Source: Luteibacter sp. OK325
GTDB taxonomy: Bacteria; Pseudomonadota; Gammaproteobacteria; Xanthomonadales; Rhodanobacteraceae
Direction of reading: 5' to 3'
DNA length: 64,000 nt
Assembly (NCBI RefSeq): GCF_003050935.1
Contig: NZ_QAOX01000009.1
Span: 62,001-126,000 of the forward strand
Positions within the stretch are counted from its first letter, which is position 1. Every line of letters starts with the position of its first letter. Made by a program: the position numbers and the translations under genes. Below are positions 10,150-20,106 of this stretch, piece after piece. A model generated the notes under the pieces. That model was not told where the DNA came from, ran no database searches, and worked only from the letters and a program-made list of their open reading frames with translations.

Positions 10150-10179
10150 AACGTATGTCAGTTCGCCGACGGGTGTCAA
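10150..10179 (-). promoter_or_regulatory. Predicted sigma-70 promoter of the leu-ilv operon
   Basis: TTGACA (10174-10179), an 18-bp spacer, then TACGTT (10150-10155). The hexamer ends 7 nt before the leader-peptide ATG, so the expected start site falls on or next to that ATG. Confidence 0.65.
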
Positions 10180-10309
10180 CACTTTCTCTTGAAACTTGTT
10201 TCCTAGGACATTCGGACGGCTAGACGCCCGAGGCGGTGGTTTGCAGTGGGAGAGCGCATTCCGTCGGCGGTTCCGAGGAGTGGTATTGGGGACTGTCCTG
10301 TCGGAAAAG

Positions 10310-10484
10310 CATCGCCGCTGAAGCGGCTCCCACAGCGGCTCCCACAGCGGCTCCCACTGTGGTTGCCACAGTGGTTCCCACAGCGCCTCCCACTGTGGTT
10401 GCCACAATGGTTCCCACGCAAGGCGCGGACTGGGCAGCAGCGCGGACTGGGCGGCTCTTGTGTGGGAGCCGATTTATCGGCGAT
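10310..10484. repeat. REP locus with eight 12-bp tandem units
   Basis: A reverse type A unit (10310-10334) ends in GCGGCTCCCACA. This 12-mer is then repeated with changes: eight units from 10323 to 10418, the first two identical and the others carrying substitutions such as GTGGTTGCCACA and GTGGTTCCCACA. About 40 nt later a forward type B variant (GCCGATTTATCGGC, 10461-10484) closes the locus. It lies between the leu-ilv promoter and the thrC 3' end. Confidence 0.88.
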
Positions 10485-10502
10485 AACCCGGTCGCGGATG
10501 GG

Positions 10503-11780
10503 CTACCAGCGGCGCAGCCAGTCTGCGAGCGCCCTGCCTTGTGCGGCGAGTGGCTCAGCATTCGCCTTGCGGCCCAGCATGGCACCCAACGCTTCGGGCA
10601 CTTCCACGGACCGTCCGATCAGCGGTTCCACGACGGTATCGAATTTGGCCGGATGTGCCGTCGCCGCAACGGTCCAGTGGCGCGAGTCTCCCGACATCCG
10701 CCGTCGCTCCAATACGCGCATCGCCGTCGCCGTGTGTGGGCAGAAGACCTCACCGTCGCTGGCGGCGTGACGCCGTATGACATCGCGGATCTCGGCATCA
10801 TCCACGCCTTCGGCGTGACCGCCGCGGCGTGCGTTGTCGTCTCCTCCGAAGAGGTGGCTGAGTCGTTCGAAGTTGCTCGGCGCACCCACGTCCATCGCAT
10901 TGGCGATCGTGGCGATGGCGTCACGTGCACGATAAGCCTGGCCGGCGAAGAACTCAGGGAGCGTGTCGTTAGCGTTGCAGGCAAAGAGCACATCACCGAT
11001 GGGAAGGCCGATCTTTCGCGCCCACAGGCAGGCCACGGCGTTGCCTAGATTGCCGGTGGGGACGATCACATTCATCGGGCCATCGGAAGCCAGGGACGCG
11101 TGCCCGAAGTAGGCCATCTGCGGTAACAGACGACCCAGGCTGATGCTGTTCGCCGAGGACATCGGTACGTCCGCCTGCAAGGCGGCATCGCCCAGCGCGC
11201 CTTTCACCATGCGCTGGCAGTCGTCAAAGCTCCCCTCCACGCGCAGCGCGCGCACGTTGCCGCCGAAGCTGCCGAGCTGGTGGGCCTGACGCGGCGAGAC
11301 GCGGTTGTCCGGGTAGAGAATGGCGACGCGCACACCGGGCAGGTTGTGGAAGGCCGCCCCGACTGCCGCGCCGGTATCGCCTGACGTGGCGACGAGGATG
11401 GTCAGCGGGCGATCACCGTCACGGCGCAGACGGCTCATGCAGGCGGCGAGGAAGCGCGCACCGAAGTCCTTGAATGCCGCGGTCGGGCCATGGAACAGTT
11501 CGAGCACATGCGCGCCGTCGAGGCTCAGCTGACGACGCGGCGCCGGAAACGCGAAGGCCTCGGCGCAGATGGCCGGGAGATCGTCTTCGAGCGGATCGCC
11601 CTCGAAGAACGGCTCGAGCATACGCAGCGCCGTGCCGGCGAGGGATGCGTTCGGCGGTGGCAGCGATACCCGCGGCATCCTCTCGGGAACATACAGCCCG
11701 CCATCGGGCGCGATGCCGGCAGCGATGGCATCGGAAAGACGTGTGGGCGCGGCACCGCCGCGCGTGCTGACATAGCGCAT
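10503..11780 (-). CDS. thrC: Threonine synthase
   Basis: A PLP enzyme converting O-phosphohomoserine to threonine. The N-terminus MRYVSTRGGAAPTRLSDAI and the PLP-lysine motif FHGPTAAFKDFGARFL (Lys about residue 107) are typical of the long bacterial class, as is VATSGDTGAAVGAAF. The length of 425 aa is normal. It is the last gene of hom-thrB-thrC, starting 2 nt after thrB ends. A REP array follows the stop. Confidence 0.96.
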   Translation of the reverse strand: MRYVSTRGGAAPTRLSDAIAAGIAPDGGLYVPERMPRVSLPPPNASLAGTALRMLEPFFEGDPLEDDLPAICAEAFAFPAPRRQLSLDGAHVLELFHGPTAAFKDFGARFLAACMSRLRRDGDRPLTILVATSGDTGAAVGAAFHNLPGVRVAILYPDNRVSPRQAHQLGSFGGNVRALRVEGSFDDCQRMVKGALGDAALQADVPMSSANSISLGRLLPQMAYFGHASLASDGPMNVIVPTGNLGNAVACLWARKIGLPIGDVLFACNANDTLPEFFAGQAYRARDAIATIANAMDVGAPSNFERLSHLFGGDDNARRGGHAEGVDDAEIRDVIRRHAASDGEVFCPHTATAMRVLERRRMSGDSRHWTVAATAHPAKFDTVVEPLIGRSVEVPEALGAMLGRKANAEPLAAQGRALADWLRRW

Positions 11781-11782
11781 GG

Positions 11783-12739
11783 TCAGAGCAGCCGGGCGGC
11801 AGGGCCGTCGATGGGCGCGACGAGCACGTCGCTGTCATGTCCTGCGGCCTTGAATGCGGCATGCATGTCGACCGACGCCGCCTCGGCGGAGGTACGATCC
11901 TCAAACCAGCCGAATACGCTTGGACCGGCGCCGGAGATGCTGGCGCCGAACGCGCCATGGTCGAGTGCGGCCTGCTTCACCCGGGCGAAGCCGGGAATAA
12001 GCGGCGCGCGGCGCGGCTCGACCAGTACGTCGGAAAGTCCTTCGCGCACCAGCGCCGCTTCGCCGCGATAGCAACCGGCCAGCACCAGCGCGAGGTTGGC
12101 GCTCTGGGCAACGAACTCACTCAGCGCGTAATGGCCGGCGAGCGCAGCGCGGGCGCGACGGGTCTCCAGCACGACATGCGGATGGACCAGCGCGCAGTAC
12201 CATTGGGCCGGTACCGGGATGCGCACGAGGCGCTTGTCGGTAGCGAGCACTAGTCCGCCGAGCAGCATGGGGCCCAGATTGTCACCATGACGACTGCCGC
12301 TGGCGACCGCCTCACCGTCCAAAGCGAACGGATACAGCGCCTCGCGCGACAGCGGCTCGTCCAGCAACGCATTCGCAGCGACCACCGCGGCGACGCAGGA
12401 AGCGGCCGAGCCACCCATGCCCGAGCCAAGCGCTATGCCCTTGTGCAGCACCAGCTCGAAACCGAACGGCAGGTCGAGCGCATGCATCATCGAAAGCAAC
12501 GCGGCGCCGGCGGTGTTGTCCGCGGCGGCCATCGGCAGGTCGGTGATCACCCCATCGATGGCGGCGATACGCACTTCACGTCCGGAAATACGGCGCACTT
12601 CGGCGCGATCGCCCGCACCTGCGACGCAGTGTCCAAGGATGTCGAAACCGATGCCGACATTGCCGACACTGGCGTATGCCTCGGCCACGGCGACATCCGC
12701 ACGGACCAGGGGCGAGGATTCTTCTTTCAACATGCGCAC
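11783..12739 (-). CDS. thrB: Homoserine kinase
   Basis: A GHMP-superfamily kinase phosphorylating homoserine. The ATP-binding loop [15 protein letters not shown] (about residues 95-109) is intact. The N-terminal [17 protein letters not shown] and the C-terminal [11 protein letters not shown] motif are also GHMP features. Its 318 aa is normal. The start overlaps the end of hom by 13 nt, consistent with coupling, and thrC follows directly. Confidence 0.95.
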   Translation of the reverse strand: MRMLKEESSPLVRADVAVAEAYASVGNVGIGFDILGHCVAGAGDRAEVRRISGREVRIAAIDGVITDLPMAAADNTAGAALLSMMHALDLPFGFELVLHKGIALGSGMGGSAASCVAAVVAANALLDEPLSREALYPFALDGEAVASGSRHGDNLGPMLLGGLVLATDKRLVRIPVPAQWYCALVHPHVVLETRRARAALAGHYALSEFVAQSANLALVLAGCYRGEAALVREGLSDVLVEPRRAPLIPGFARVKQAALDHGAFGASISGAGPSVFGWFEDRTSAEAASVDMHAAFKAAGHDSDVLVAPIDGPAARLL

Positions 12740-13875
12740 CGTTTTACTCCCATGGCGCCAGCCACGCGCAGCAGGTCCGTGAAGACCGCCGCGGCGGTGA
12801 CCTCGGGGCCGGCACCCGGCCCCTGGACAACCAGCGCATTGTCGCAGTAACGGCGCGTGGCGAAGCGAACCACGTTATCGGTGAGGCGTGAGTGCGCGAA
12901 GGCATGGTCGGCACCGACCACCTGCACGCCCACGGACGCCTGGCGGCCGTCGAGGCGGGCTACGTGGCGCAGCACGCCGCCCGCGGCGCGGGCATCGGCA
13001 AGCAGGGCGGCCATTGGTGCATCCATGGCTTGGAGGCTATCCATGAAGTCTTCGCGGGTACAGGCGGCCAGTTCGGCGGGGATAAGGCTGCGTACGGAAA
13101 CCTCGTCCAGCGACAGCGATACGCCGGCTTCGCGGGCGAGGATCACCAGCTTGCGGGCGACGTCCATGCCGGAGAGGTCGTCGCGGGGATCGGGCTCCGT
13201 GTAGCCCATGGCGTGGGCCTCGCGGACCAGGGCCGAAAAAGGTGCCGAGCCGTCGAAGCGATTGAATAGCCAGGCCAGCGTGCCGGAGAGCATGCCTTCC
13301 ACGGCGAGTAATTCATCGCCCGTGTCGATCAGGTCGCGCAGGGTCTGCACCACCGGCAGGCCCGCGCCCACCGTGCCTTCGTAGTGCAGGCGGGCGCCGC
13401 TGGCGTCGGAGGCACGGGCAATCTTGTGCCAGCGATCCAGCGGACCGCTGGCGGCGCGTTTGTTCGGGGTGACGATGTGGATGCCCGCGCCGAGCCAGCC
13501 GGCGTAGTGGTTGGCCACTAAGTCGCTGGCCGTGCAGTCGGCCAGAACGGCCACTTCGCCCTCGTGCCCGGCGACGTACGCGGCGAACTCGTCGAGCTCG
13601 GCCGGACGCCAGATCTGGGCGCCGTGCTGGCGCCCGTTGAGGGCGTCGTCGTCGCAATCCAGCCACATGTGCCGGCTGTCGCTCACTGCCCGAAGGCTGA
13701 GTTGCAGGTTGCACTCACGCAGCAGGCGCGGCGCGGCGAGGCGCATCTGGGTCAGGAAGGCACTACCGACCTTGCCGGGTCCGACGACACCGATATTGAC
13801 CACGAGGGGGGCGACGGCCGCGCGAATAGGCGCGACACGTAAGGGCGAACGGGGTAATGCGATAGCGATGGACAC
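12727..13875 (-). CDS. hom: Homoserine dehydrogenase (stand-alone)
   Basis: Reduces aspartate semialdehyde to homoserine. The Rossmann motif [43 protein letters not shown] and [14 protein letters not shown] identify the dehydrogenase part of ThrA/MetL-type enzymes. The aspartokinase half found in xanthomonad ThrA is absent. The GTG at 13875 ([12 protein letters not shown]) is chosen because GGAGG lies 8 nt upstream. A longer GTG start at 13908 would put the attenuator hairpin inside the gene. This gives 382 aa without a clear ACT domain. It is the first enzyme gene after the threonine leader. Confidence 0.92.
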   Translation of the reverse strand: MSIAIALPRSPLRVAPIRAAVAPLVVNIGVVGPGKVGSAFLTQMRLAAPRLLRECNLQLSLRAVSDSRHMWLDCDDDALNGRQHGAQIWRPAELDEFAAYVAGHEGEVAVLADCTASDLVANHYAGWLGAGIHIVTPNKRAASGPLDRWHKIARASDASGARLHYEGTVGAGLPVVQTLRDLIDTGDELLAVEGMLSGTLAWLFNRFDGSAPFSALVREAHAMGYTEPDPRDDLSGMDVARKLVILAREAGVSLSLDEVSVRSLIPAELAACTREDFMDSLQAMDAPMAALLADARAAGGVLRHVARLDGRQASVGVQVVGADHAFAHSRLTDNVVRFATRRYCDNALVVQGPGAGPEVTAAAVFTDLLRVAGAMGVKRCAC

Positions 13876-13879
13876 GATC

Positions 13880-13898
13880 AAAGCCTCCGGTGAGAGGC
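13880..13898 (-). terminator. Attenuator / SD-sequestering hairpin of the thr operon
   Basis: On the minus strand GCCTC, a TCACCG loop and GAGGC are followed by TTTGATC. The 3' arm overlaps the GGAGG ribosome-binding site of hom, so the same stem could stop transcription or hide the SD. The stem is short and the U-tract only three long, so translational control may dominate (inference). Confidence 0.6.
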
Positions 13899-13986
13899 CC
13901 TTCGTCACATCAGGTGGGGGATCTTGGCTGGGAGTTCCGGCGCCGATCCCGTCCTGCGGGAGGTCGGGGCCGGCAGCGACAAGGAA

Positions 13987-14121
13987 CTAGGCGCGCGCGA
14001 ACTCCGATCCTCCGACCAGGGTAGTGGTCGTTGTCGTTGTAGTCGCGGTGGTGGATACGGACGCGAGCGCGCCGGCCGGGAGGGCCGGGATGAAACGCAG
14101 CGCTGGCGTATTGAGATGCAT
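13987..14121 (-). CDS. thrL: thr operon leader peptide (44 aa)
   Basis: A minus-strand ORF encodes MHLNTPALRFIPALPAGALA followed by SVSTTATTTTTTTTLVGGSE and FARA. Ten of the eleven codons 24-34 are threonine, with one Ala, using ACC, ACT, ACA and ACG. That is the signature of a threonine-sensing leader. The stop is about 110 nt before hom. Its ATG follows a predicted -10 box by 7 nt and has no Shine-Dalgarno sequence. Confidence 0.9.
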   Translation of the reverse strand: MHLNTPALRFIPALPAGALASVSTTATTTTTTTTLVGGSEFARA

Positions 14122-14128
14122 GAGCCCG

Positions 14129-14158
14129 ACGTTATGCCCGCGTGTGCGCGGCTGTCAA
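14129..14158 (-). promoter_or_regulatory. Predicted sigma-70 promoter of the thr operon
   Basis: TTGACA (14153-14158), an 18-bp spacer and TAACGT (14129-14134). Alternatively CATAAC (14131-14136) with a 16-bp spacer fits. Either places the start site within a few bases of the leader ATG. Confidence 0.62.
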
Positions 14159-14251
14159 GCGGGGCGGGGCTGGCCGGATGGCCTATGTGGATTTCGGCGA
14201 TGCTGCCGAGGGGTGCGGCCCACTTCAGGCCGGACCACTGCAGGAATGAAC

Positions 14252-14319
14252 TGTGGGAGCCGCTTCAGCGGCGATGGGGTTGCGGCAAGTCCCCTATCGC
14301 CGCTGAAGCGGCTCCCACA
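14252..14319. repeat. REP-like pair, type A / type A inverted
   Basis: TGTGGGAG...GCCGCTTCAGCGGC forward and its near-exact inverted copy ending CTCCCACA, with a spacer of about 20 nt. It lies upstream of the thr promoter, just beyond the 3' end of the cpdB-like gene. Confidence 0.88.
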
Positions 14320-14359
14320 ATGAGCAGGGCGCCGCGATAGCGGGCCCCAGTAAGCGAGA

Positions 14360-16351
<1,992 letters not shown>

Positions 16352-16540
16352 GGGGTATCCGGTGGGACCGAGGGTATCGGGTCGGGAAACTAGCAGAAAC
16401 CGAAGGTCTGGCCTAACCGTGACTGTCCTGGGAAATGCGATGGGCGTCACCTCTTCGCAAGAATCACATCCTTTCGTAAGAAAACATACATATCGCATCC
16501 GCAGGCTAGCCGGCTTCCCCCAACGACGAGCTCCCTGTCG
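16352..16540. promoter_or_regulatory. Divergent control region between cpdB-like gene and TonB receptor
   Basis: 189 nt that must hold both promoters. Two near-identical 10-mers, TTCGCAAGAA (16454-16463) and TTCGTAAGAA (16473-16482), start 19 bp apart in the same orientation. No convincing Pho box was found. Confidence 0.35.
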
Positions 16541-18844
16541 ATGACGCTTTCCCGCCGTACCCTGTTTCTCGCCCTTGTTTCCGCCATGTCCCTCCAGGCC
16601 CATGCCGAGGACGTACCGCCGCCCACCGCCGCCGATCAGGCGCAGCAGCTCGAAGGCGTCTCGGTGATCGGCCAGGGTGAAACACGACAGGTGCAGCGCA
16701 TCACGCCGGCCGACCAGAGGATATTGCCGCCGGGGACCAGCCCGCAAAAGATCCTCAATCGCCTGCCGGGTGTCTCCGTCCAGTCGAACGACGCCTTCGG
16801 CGCCAACGAGGAATCGCAGACGATCACGCTGCGCGGCTTCAATGCGACGCGCCTGGGCTATACGCTGGACGGCCTGCCGTTGGGCGATAACGCGTATGGC
16901 AACTACAACGGCCTGAACATCTCGCGCGCCCTGATCGCCGAGAACATGGCGACGGTCGAACTGTCCGAAGGCATCGGTGCACTGGGCACCGCATCGACGA
17001 GTAACCTCGGTGGTGCCATCCAGTACTTCTCCTCGGACCCGGCAAAGACCTTCGGCGGCAAGGTCGCGCAGACCTTGGGCAGCGACCACAACCGGCGCAG
17101 TTATGCGCGCATCGATAGCGGCGACTACAAGGGCTTCTCCATGTACCTGTCCGGCGCGCACAGCGACGCGGACATGTGGGCCAACCCCAACTCGCCGACC
17201 AACACCAAGCAGTTCAATGGCAAGGCCGTCTATGAGTTCGGCGAGGGCAACCGGATCACCGGTTTCGCCGATACCTCGCGTACCAGCCAGGCCGACTACG
17301 CCTATCTGTCCAGGAGTGGCATGAAGCGCGGCCTCGGCTGGGACTGGAATCTTTACGCGCCAGACTGGAACCGCGCGCTGGCCGCGGCCTATTGCGCGCC
17401 TGCGTACACCAAGGGGGGCGTGAGCGATCCGCGTTGCGGCTTCTCCGGCGGCGTCGACAACATCGACGACGCCTACTACCAGAGCCGTGCATTGCGCCGT
17501 GACGACCTCTACTACCTCGCCGGCGACTTCACGGTCTCCGACTCGGCCACATTGCATACCCAGGTCTATCACCACGAAGATGCGGGCCAGGGTCACTGGT
17601 GGTCGCCGGGTCAGAAGTCGTATCCGGGTACGGCACAGGAGCTGCCGATCTCCATCCGCAGCACCAACTACACGATCAACCGTAACGGCGCCATCGCTTC
17701 ACTAGCGTGGGATCTTGGTGGCCATCATGTCGAGGGCGGCCTCTGGTACGAGAAGAACGATCACCACGTCGAGCGCAACTTCTATTACATCGACGGACCG
17801 GTGAGCGACGATCGCTACCTTTCGGATCCGGATCGCCGCCTGTTCGCCCAGGACTATGTCATCACGACGAAGCAGGCCTACCTGCAGGACAGTTTCAAGG
17901 CGTTTGACGACCGCCTGAGTGTGGACTTCGGGGTGAAAAGCCCGCACACCACGATGACCGCGCGCGAATTGCCGGGTGTCGAGAGTCCGTACGCGAACGG
18001 TACGCTCAAGGCGGAGAAGTCCTTCCTCCCGCAGGCGGGCCTGGCCTACCAGCTCGCACCTGGCCAGGAGTTGTTCCTCTCTTATGCGAAGAATATCGCA
18101 GCCTTCCAGGGTGGCGGCGCCGGCGGCCCGCTCTCGGTCTCGCAGGCCGCGTTCGAGGGCACGAAATCCAGCCTGAAGCCCGAAGAATCGCGCAGCATCG
18201 ACGGCGGCTTCCGCAGTGTCGGCACATGGTACGAAGCCTCCGTCGCCCTCTACGATGTGAAGTTCGACAACCGCCTGCTCTCGCTCAATCCTTGCCCGAG
18301 CATCGAGCAGGGCACGCGCCCGGAGTGCAACACCGCCTTCGTGAACGTCGGATCCGTCAGCAGTCGTGGTGCGGAGTTCACCTTCATCTGGAAGCCGGTT
18401 CGTGGTCTCGAGTGGTACAACTCGGCTTCGTTCAACCGCTCGAAGTACGACGATAACTACGTCGCCAACGGCCAGGTCGTGCCGGTCAAAGACAAGACCA
18501 CGGTCGACACGCCCAAGCGCATGGTGGCGAGCGAGATCAGCTATACCTATGGCCCTTGGTCAGCCAGTTTGCAGGGCAAGTACACGGGTAAGCGCTATTA
18601 CACATACACGAACGACCAGAGCGTGGCCGGCGCCACCGCCTTCGACTTCGGCGCGAGCTATGACTTTGGTCCGGTCGCCAGCCTCAAGGCACTCACCCTG
18701 GCTCTCAACATCACGAACCTCACCGATCACCGTTACGCGACCAACCTGACCGCCTTCGCGGCCACGGATCCGAACGGCCGCGCGCTCGCCTTCCACGCCA
18801 GCGCGCCGCGGCAGAGCTTCGTCACCCTCACGGCGGATTTCTGA
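16541..18844 (+). CDS. TonB-dependent outer-membrane receptor
   Basis: A 767-aa outer-membrane transporter. The signal peptide MTLSRRTLFLALVSAMSLQAHA precedes a mature N-terminus with a possible TonB box around GVSVIG. The plug domain includes ILNRLPGVSVQSNDAFGAN, ITLRGFNATRLGYTLDGLPL and GIGALGTASTSNLGGAI. The barrel ends in FVTLTADF with the terminal Phe of outer-membrane proteins. The stop overlaps the start of the downstream GlpQ-like gene by 1 nt (TGATG), so the two are co-translated. The substrate cannot be read from sequence; the neighbours suggest a phosphodiester or organophosphate. Confidence 0.93.
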   Translation: MTLSRRTLFLALVSAMSLQAHAEDVPPPTAADQAQQLEGVSVIGQGETRQVQRITPADQRILPPGTSPQKILNRLPGVSVQSNDAFGANEESQTITLRGFNATRLGYTLDGLPLGDNAYGNYNGLNISRALIAENMATVELSEGIGALGTASTSNLGGAIQYFSSDPAKTFGGKVAQTLGSDHNRRSYARIDSGDYKGFSMYLSGAHSDADMWANPNSPTNTKQFNGKAVYEFGEGNRITGFADTSRTSQADYAYLSRSGMKRGLGWDWNLYAPDWNRALAAAYCAPAYTKGGVSDPRCGFSGGVDNIDDAYYQSRALRRDDLYYLAGDFTVSDSATLHTQVYHHEDAGQGHWWSPGQKSYPGTAQELPISIRSTNYTINRNGAIASLAWDLGGHHVEGGLWYEKNDHHVERNFYYIDGPVSDDRYLSDPDRRLFAQDYVITTKQAYLQDSFKAFDDRLSVDFGVKSPHTTMTARELPGVESPYANGTLKAEKSFLPQAGLAYQLAPGQELFLSYAKNIAAFQGGGAGGPLSVSQAAFEGTKSSLKPEESRSIDGGFRSVGTWYEASVALYDVKFDNRLLSLNPCPSIEQGTRPECNTAFVNVGSVSSRGAEFTFIWKPVRGLEWYNSASFNRSKYDDNYVANGQVVPVKDKTTVDTPKRMVASEISYTYGPWSASLQGKYTGKRYYTYTNDQSVAGATAFDFGASYDFGPVASLKALTLALNITNLTDHRYATNLTAFAATDPNGRALAFHASAPRQSFVTLTADF

Positions 18845-19956
18845 TGAAGACACAGACACGCCCTTTGTTTGCACTATCCTCGTGCGCTCTCGCCCTGGCG
18901 TTGGGAGCGCTTTCGATGTCCACGCATGCAGCACCGGCCAAGCCCCTCGCCGCGAAGGTTCTTGTCATCGGCCATCGTGGCGCAAGCGCGCTACGTCCCG
19001 AGCACACGCTCGCGTCCTACGCGGTCGCCATTGAGGACGGTGCGGACTTCGTCGAGCCCGATCTGGTGTCGACCAGGGACGGGGTGCTGGTCATCCGTCA
19101 TGAGAACGAGATCGGCGGCACGACCGACGTCGCCGCGCGTCCGGAGTTCGCCGGCCGGCGCGCCACCAAGACGGTCGACGGCGTGCAGATCACGGGTTGG
19201 TTCACCGAGGACTTCACGCTCGCCGAGCTGAAGACGCTGCGTGCCCGCGAGCGCCTCGCCGATATCCGCAAGGCCAACACGGCTTACGACGGTCAGTTCA
19301 GCGTGCCGACCTTCGACGAGATGATCGAATACGTCGCCGCGGAGTCGTCGGCCCGCGGTCGCGTCATCGGCATCATTCCCGAGATCAAGCACTCCACCTA
19401 TTTCCGTGGGGTTGGGTTGCCGATGGAAGACAAGGTGCTGGCCACTCTCGCGGCACACGCGTACACGCGCACGGCCCCGGTCGAAATCCAGTCCTTCGAG
19501 GTCGGCAACCTGAAGTACCTGCACGGCAAGCTCGGCAAGGGGCATCCGAACATTCGCCTTCTCCAGCTTATGGATGACGCCGGCGAGCACCCGGCCGACG
19601 ATGCCGGCACGACCTATGGCGCGATGATGACGCCGAAGGGGCTAAGGGCCGTCGCGACCTACGCCGACGCCATCGGGCCGTCGACGCGCAGCATCATTCC
19701 GCTGGACAAGGACGGCCGCCTGGCGCCTGTAGCCCCGTTGGTCCATGACGCGCACGCCGCCGGCCTAGAGGTCCATCCGTACACGTTCCGGCCGGAGAAT
19801 CACTTCCTCGCTGCGGATTTTCGCAACGATGCGGGGGATTCGGCGCGAAACGAGGCGGGCTCGGTGGCCGAGATTCGGGCCTACCTGGCGACGGGTATCG
19901 ATGCGTTCTTCACCGACGATCCGGCATTGGGCCGGAAGGCGCTGGATACGCCATAG
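18844..19956 (+). CDS. glpQ: Periplasmic glycerophosphodiester phosphodiesterase
   Basis: A GDPD-family TIM-barrel enzyme that hydrolyses glycerophosphodiesters to glycerol 3-phosphate plus alcohol. A signal peptide (LALALGALSMSTHAAPA) precedes the mature start. The catalytic motif VIGHRGASALRPEHTLASY (about residues 40-58) is followed by DFVEPDLVSTRDGVLVIRHE, which supplies the metal and general acid-base residues. GIIPEIKHSTYF and the C-terminal TFRPENHF and DAFFTDDPALG are also GlpQ features. Its 370 aa matches secreted GlpQ. Co-translation with the TonB receptor suggests that imported diesters are cleaved in the periplasm (inference). Confidence 0.94.
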   Translation: MKTQTRPLFALSSCALALALGALSMSTHAAPAKPLAAKVLVIGHRGASALRPEHTLASYAVAIEDGADFVEPDLVSTRDGVLVIRHENEIGGTTDVAARPEFAGRRATKTVDGVQITGWFTEDFTLAELKTLRARERLADIRKANTAYDGQFSVPTFDEMIEYVAAESSARGRVIGIIPEIKHSTYFRGVGLPMEDKVLATLAAHAYTRTAPVEIQSFEVGNLKYLHGKLGKGHPNIRLLQLMDDAGEHPADDAGTTYGAMMTPKGLRAVATYADAIGPSTRSIIPLDKDGRLAPVAPLVHDAHAAGLEVHPYTFRPENHFLAADFRNDAGDSARNEAGSVAEIRAYLATGIDAFFTDDPALGRKALDTP

Positions 19957-19965
19957 CCTGCCCCT

Positions 19966-20035
19966 TGTGGGAGCCGCTTCAGCGGCGATGGGTCTTGCGA
20001 CACGGTCAGGATTCGCCGCTGAAGCGGCTCCCACA
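19966..20035. repeat. REP-like pair, type A inverted
   Basis: Two type A hairpins in inverted orientation, with TGTGGGAG and CTCCCACA outer ends, just after glpQ and before the APC permease gene. Confidence 0.87.
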
Positions 20036-20106
20036 GGGTCGCTGGCCCCACGGGGTGGGCCTGCCGCAGGTATGATCCCCGGTCAGCCAGTCCCAGGGAC
20101 CCCCCG

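Noticed and set aside
10323-10418. CRISPR-like spacing
   Set aside because: Units are 12 bp and contiguous, with no spacers and no cas genes.
10236-11048. Plus-strand open frames translating the 12-bp tandem repeats and thrC antisense
   Set aside because: The repeat is open in several frames only because the unit is a multiple of three; no ribosome-binding site or domain.
16352-16540. Pho box upstream of the TonB receptor
   Set aside because: Only a partial CTGTCCTG match; no second CTGTCA half-site at the right spacing.
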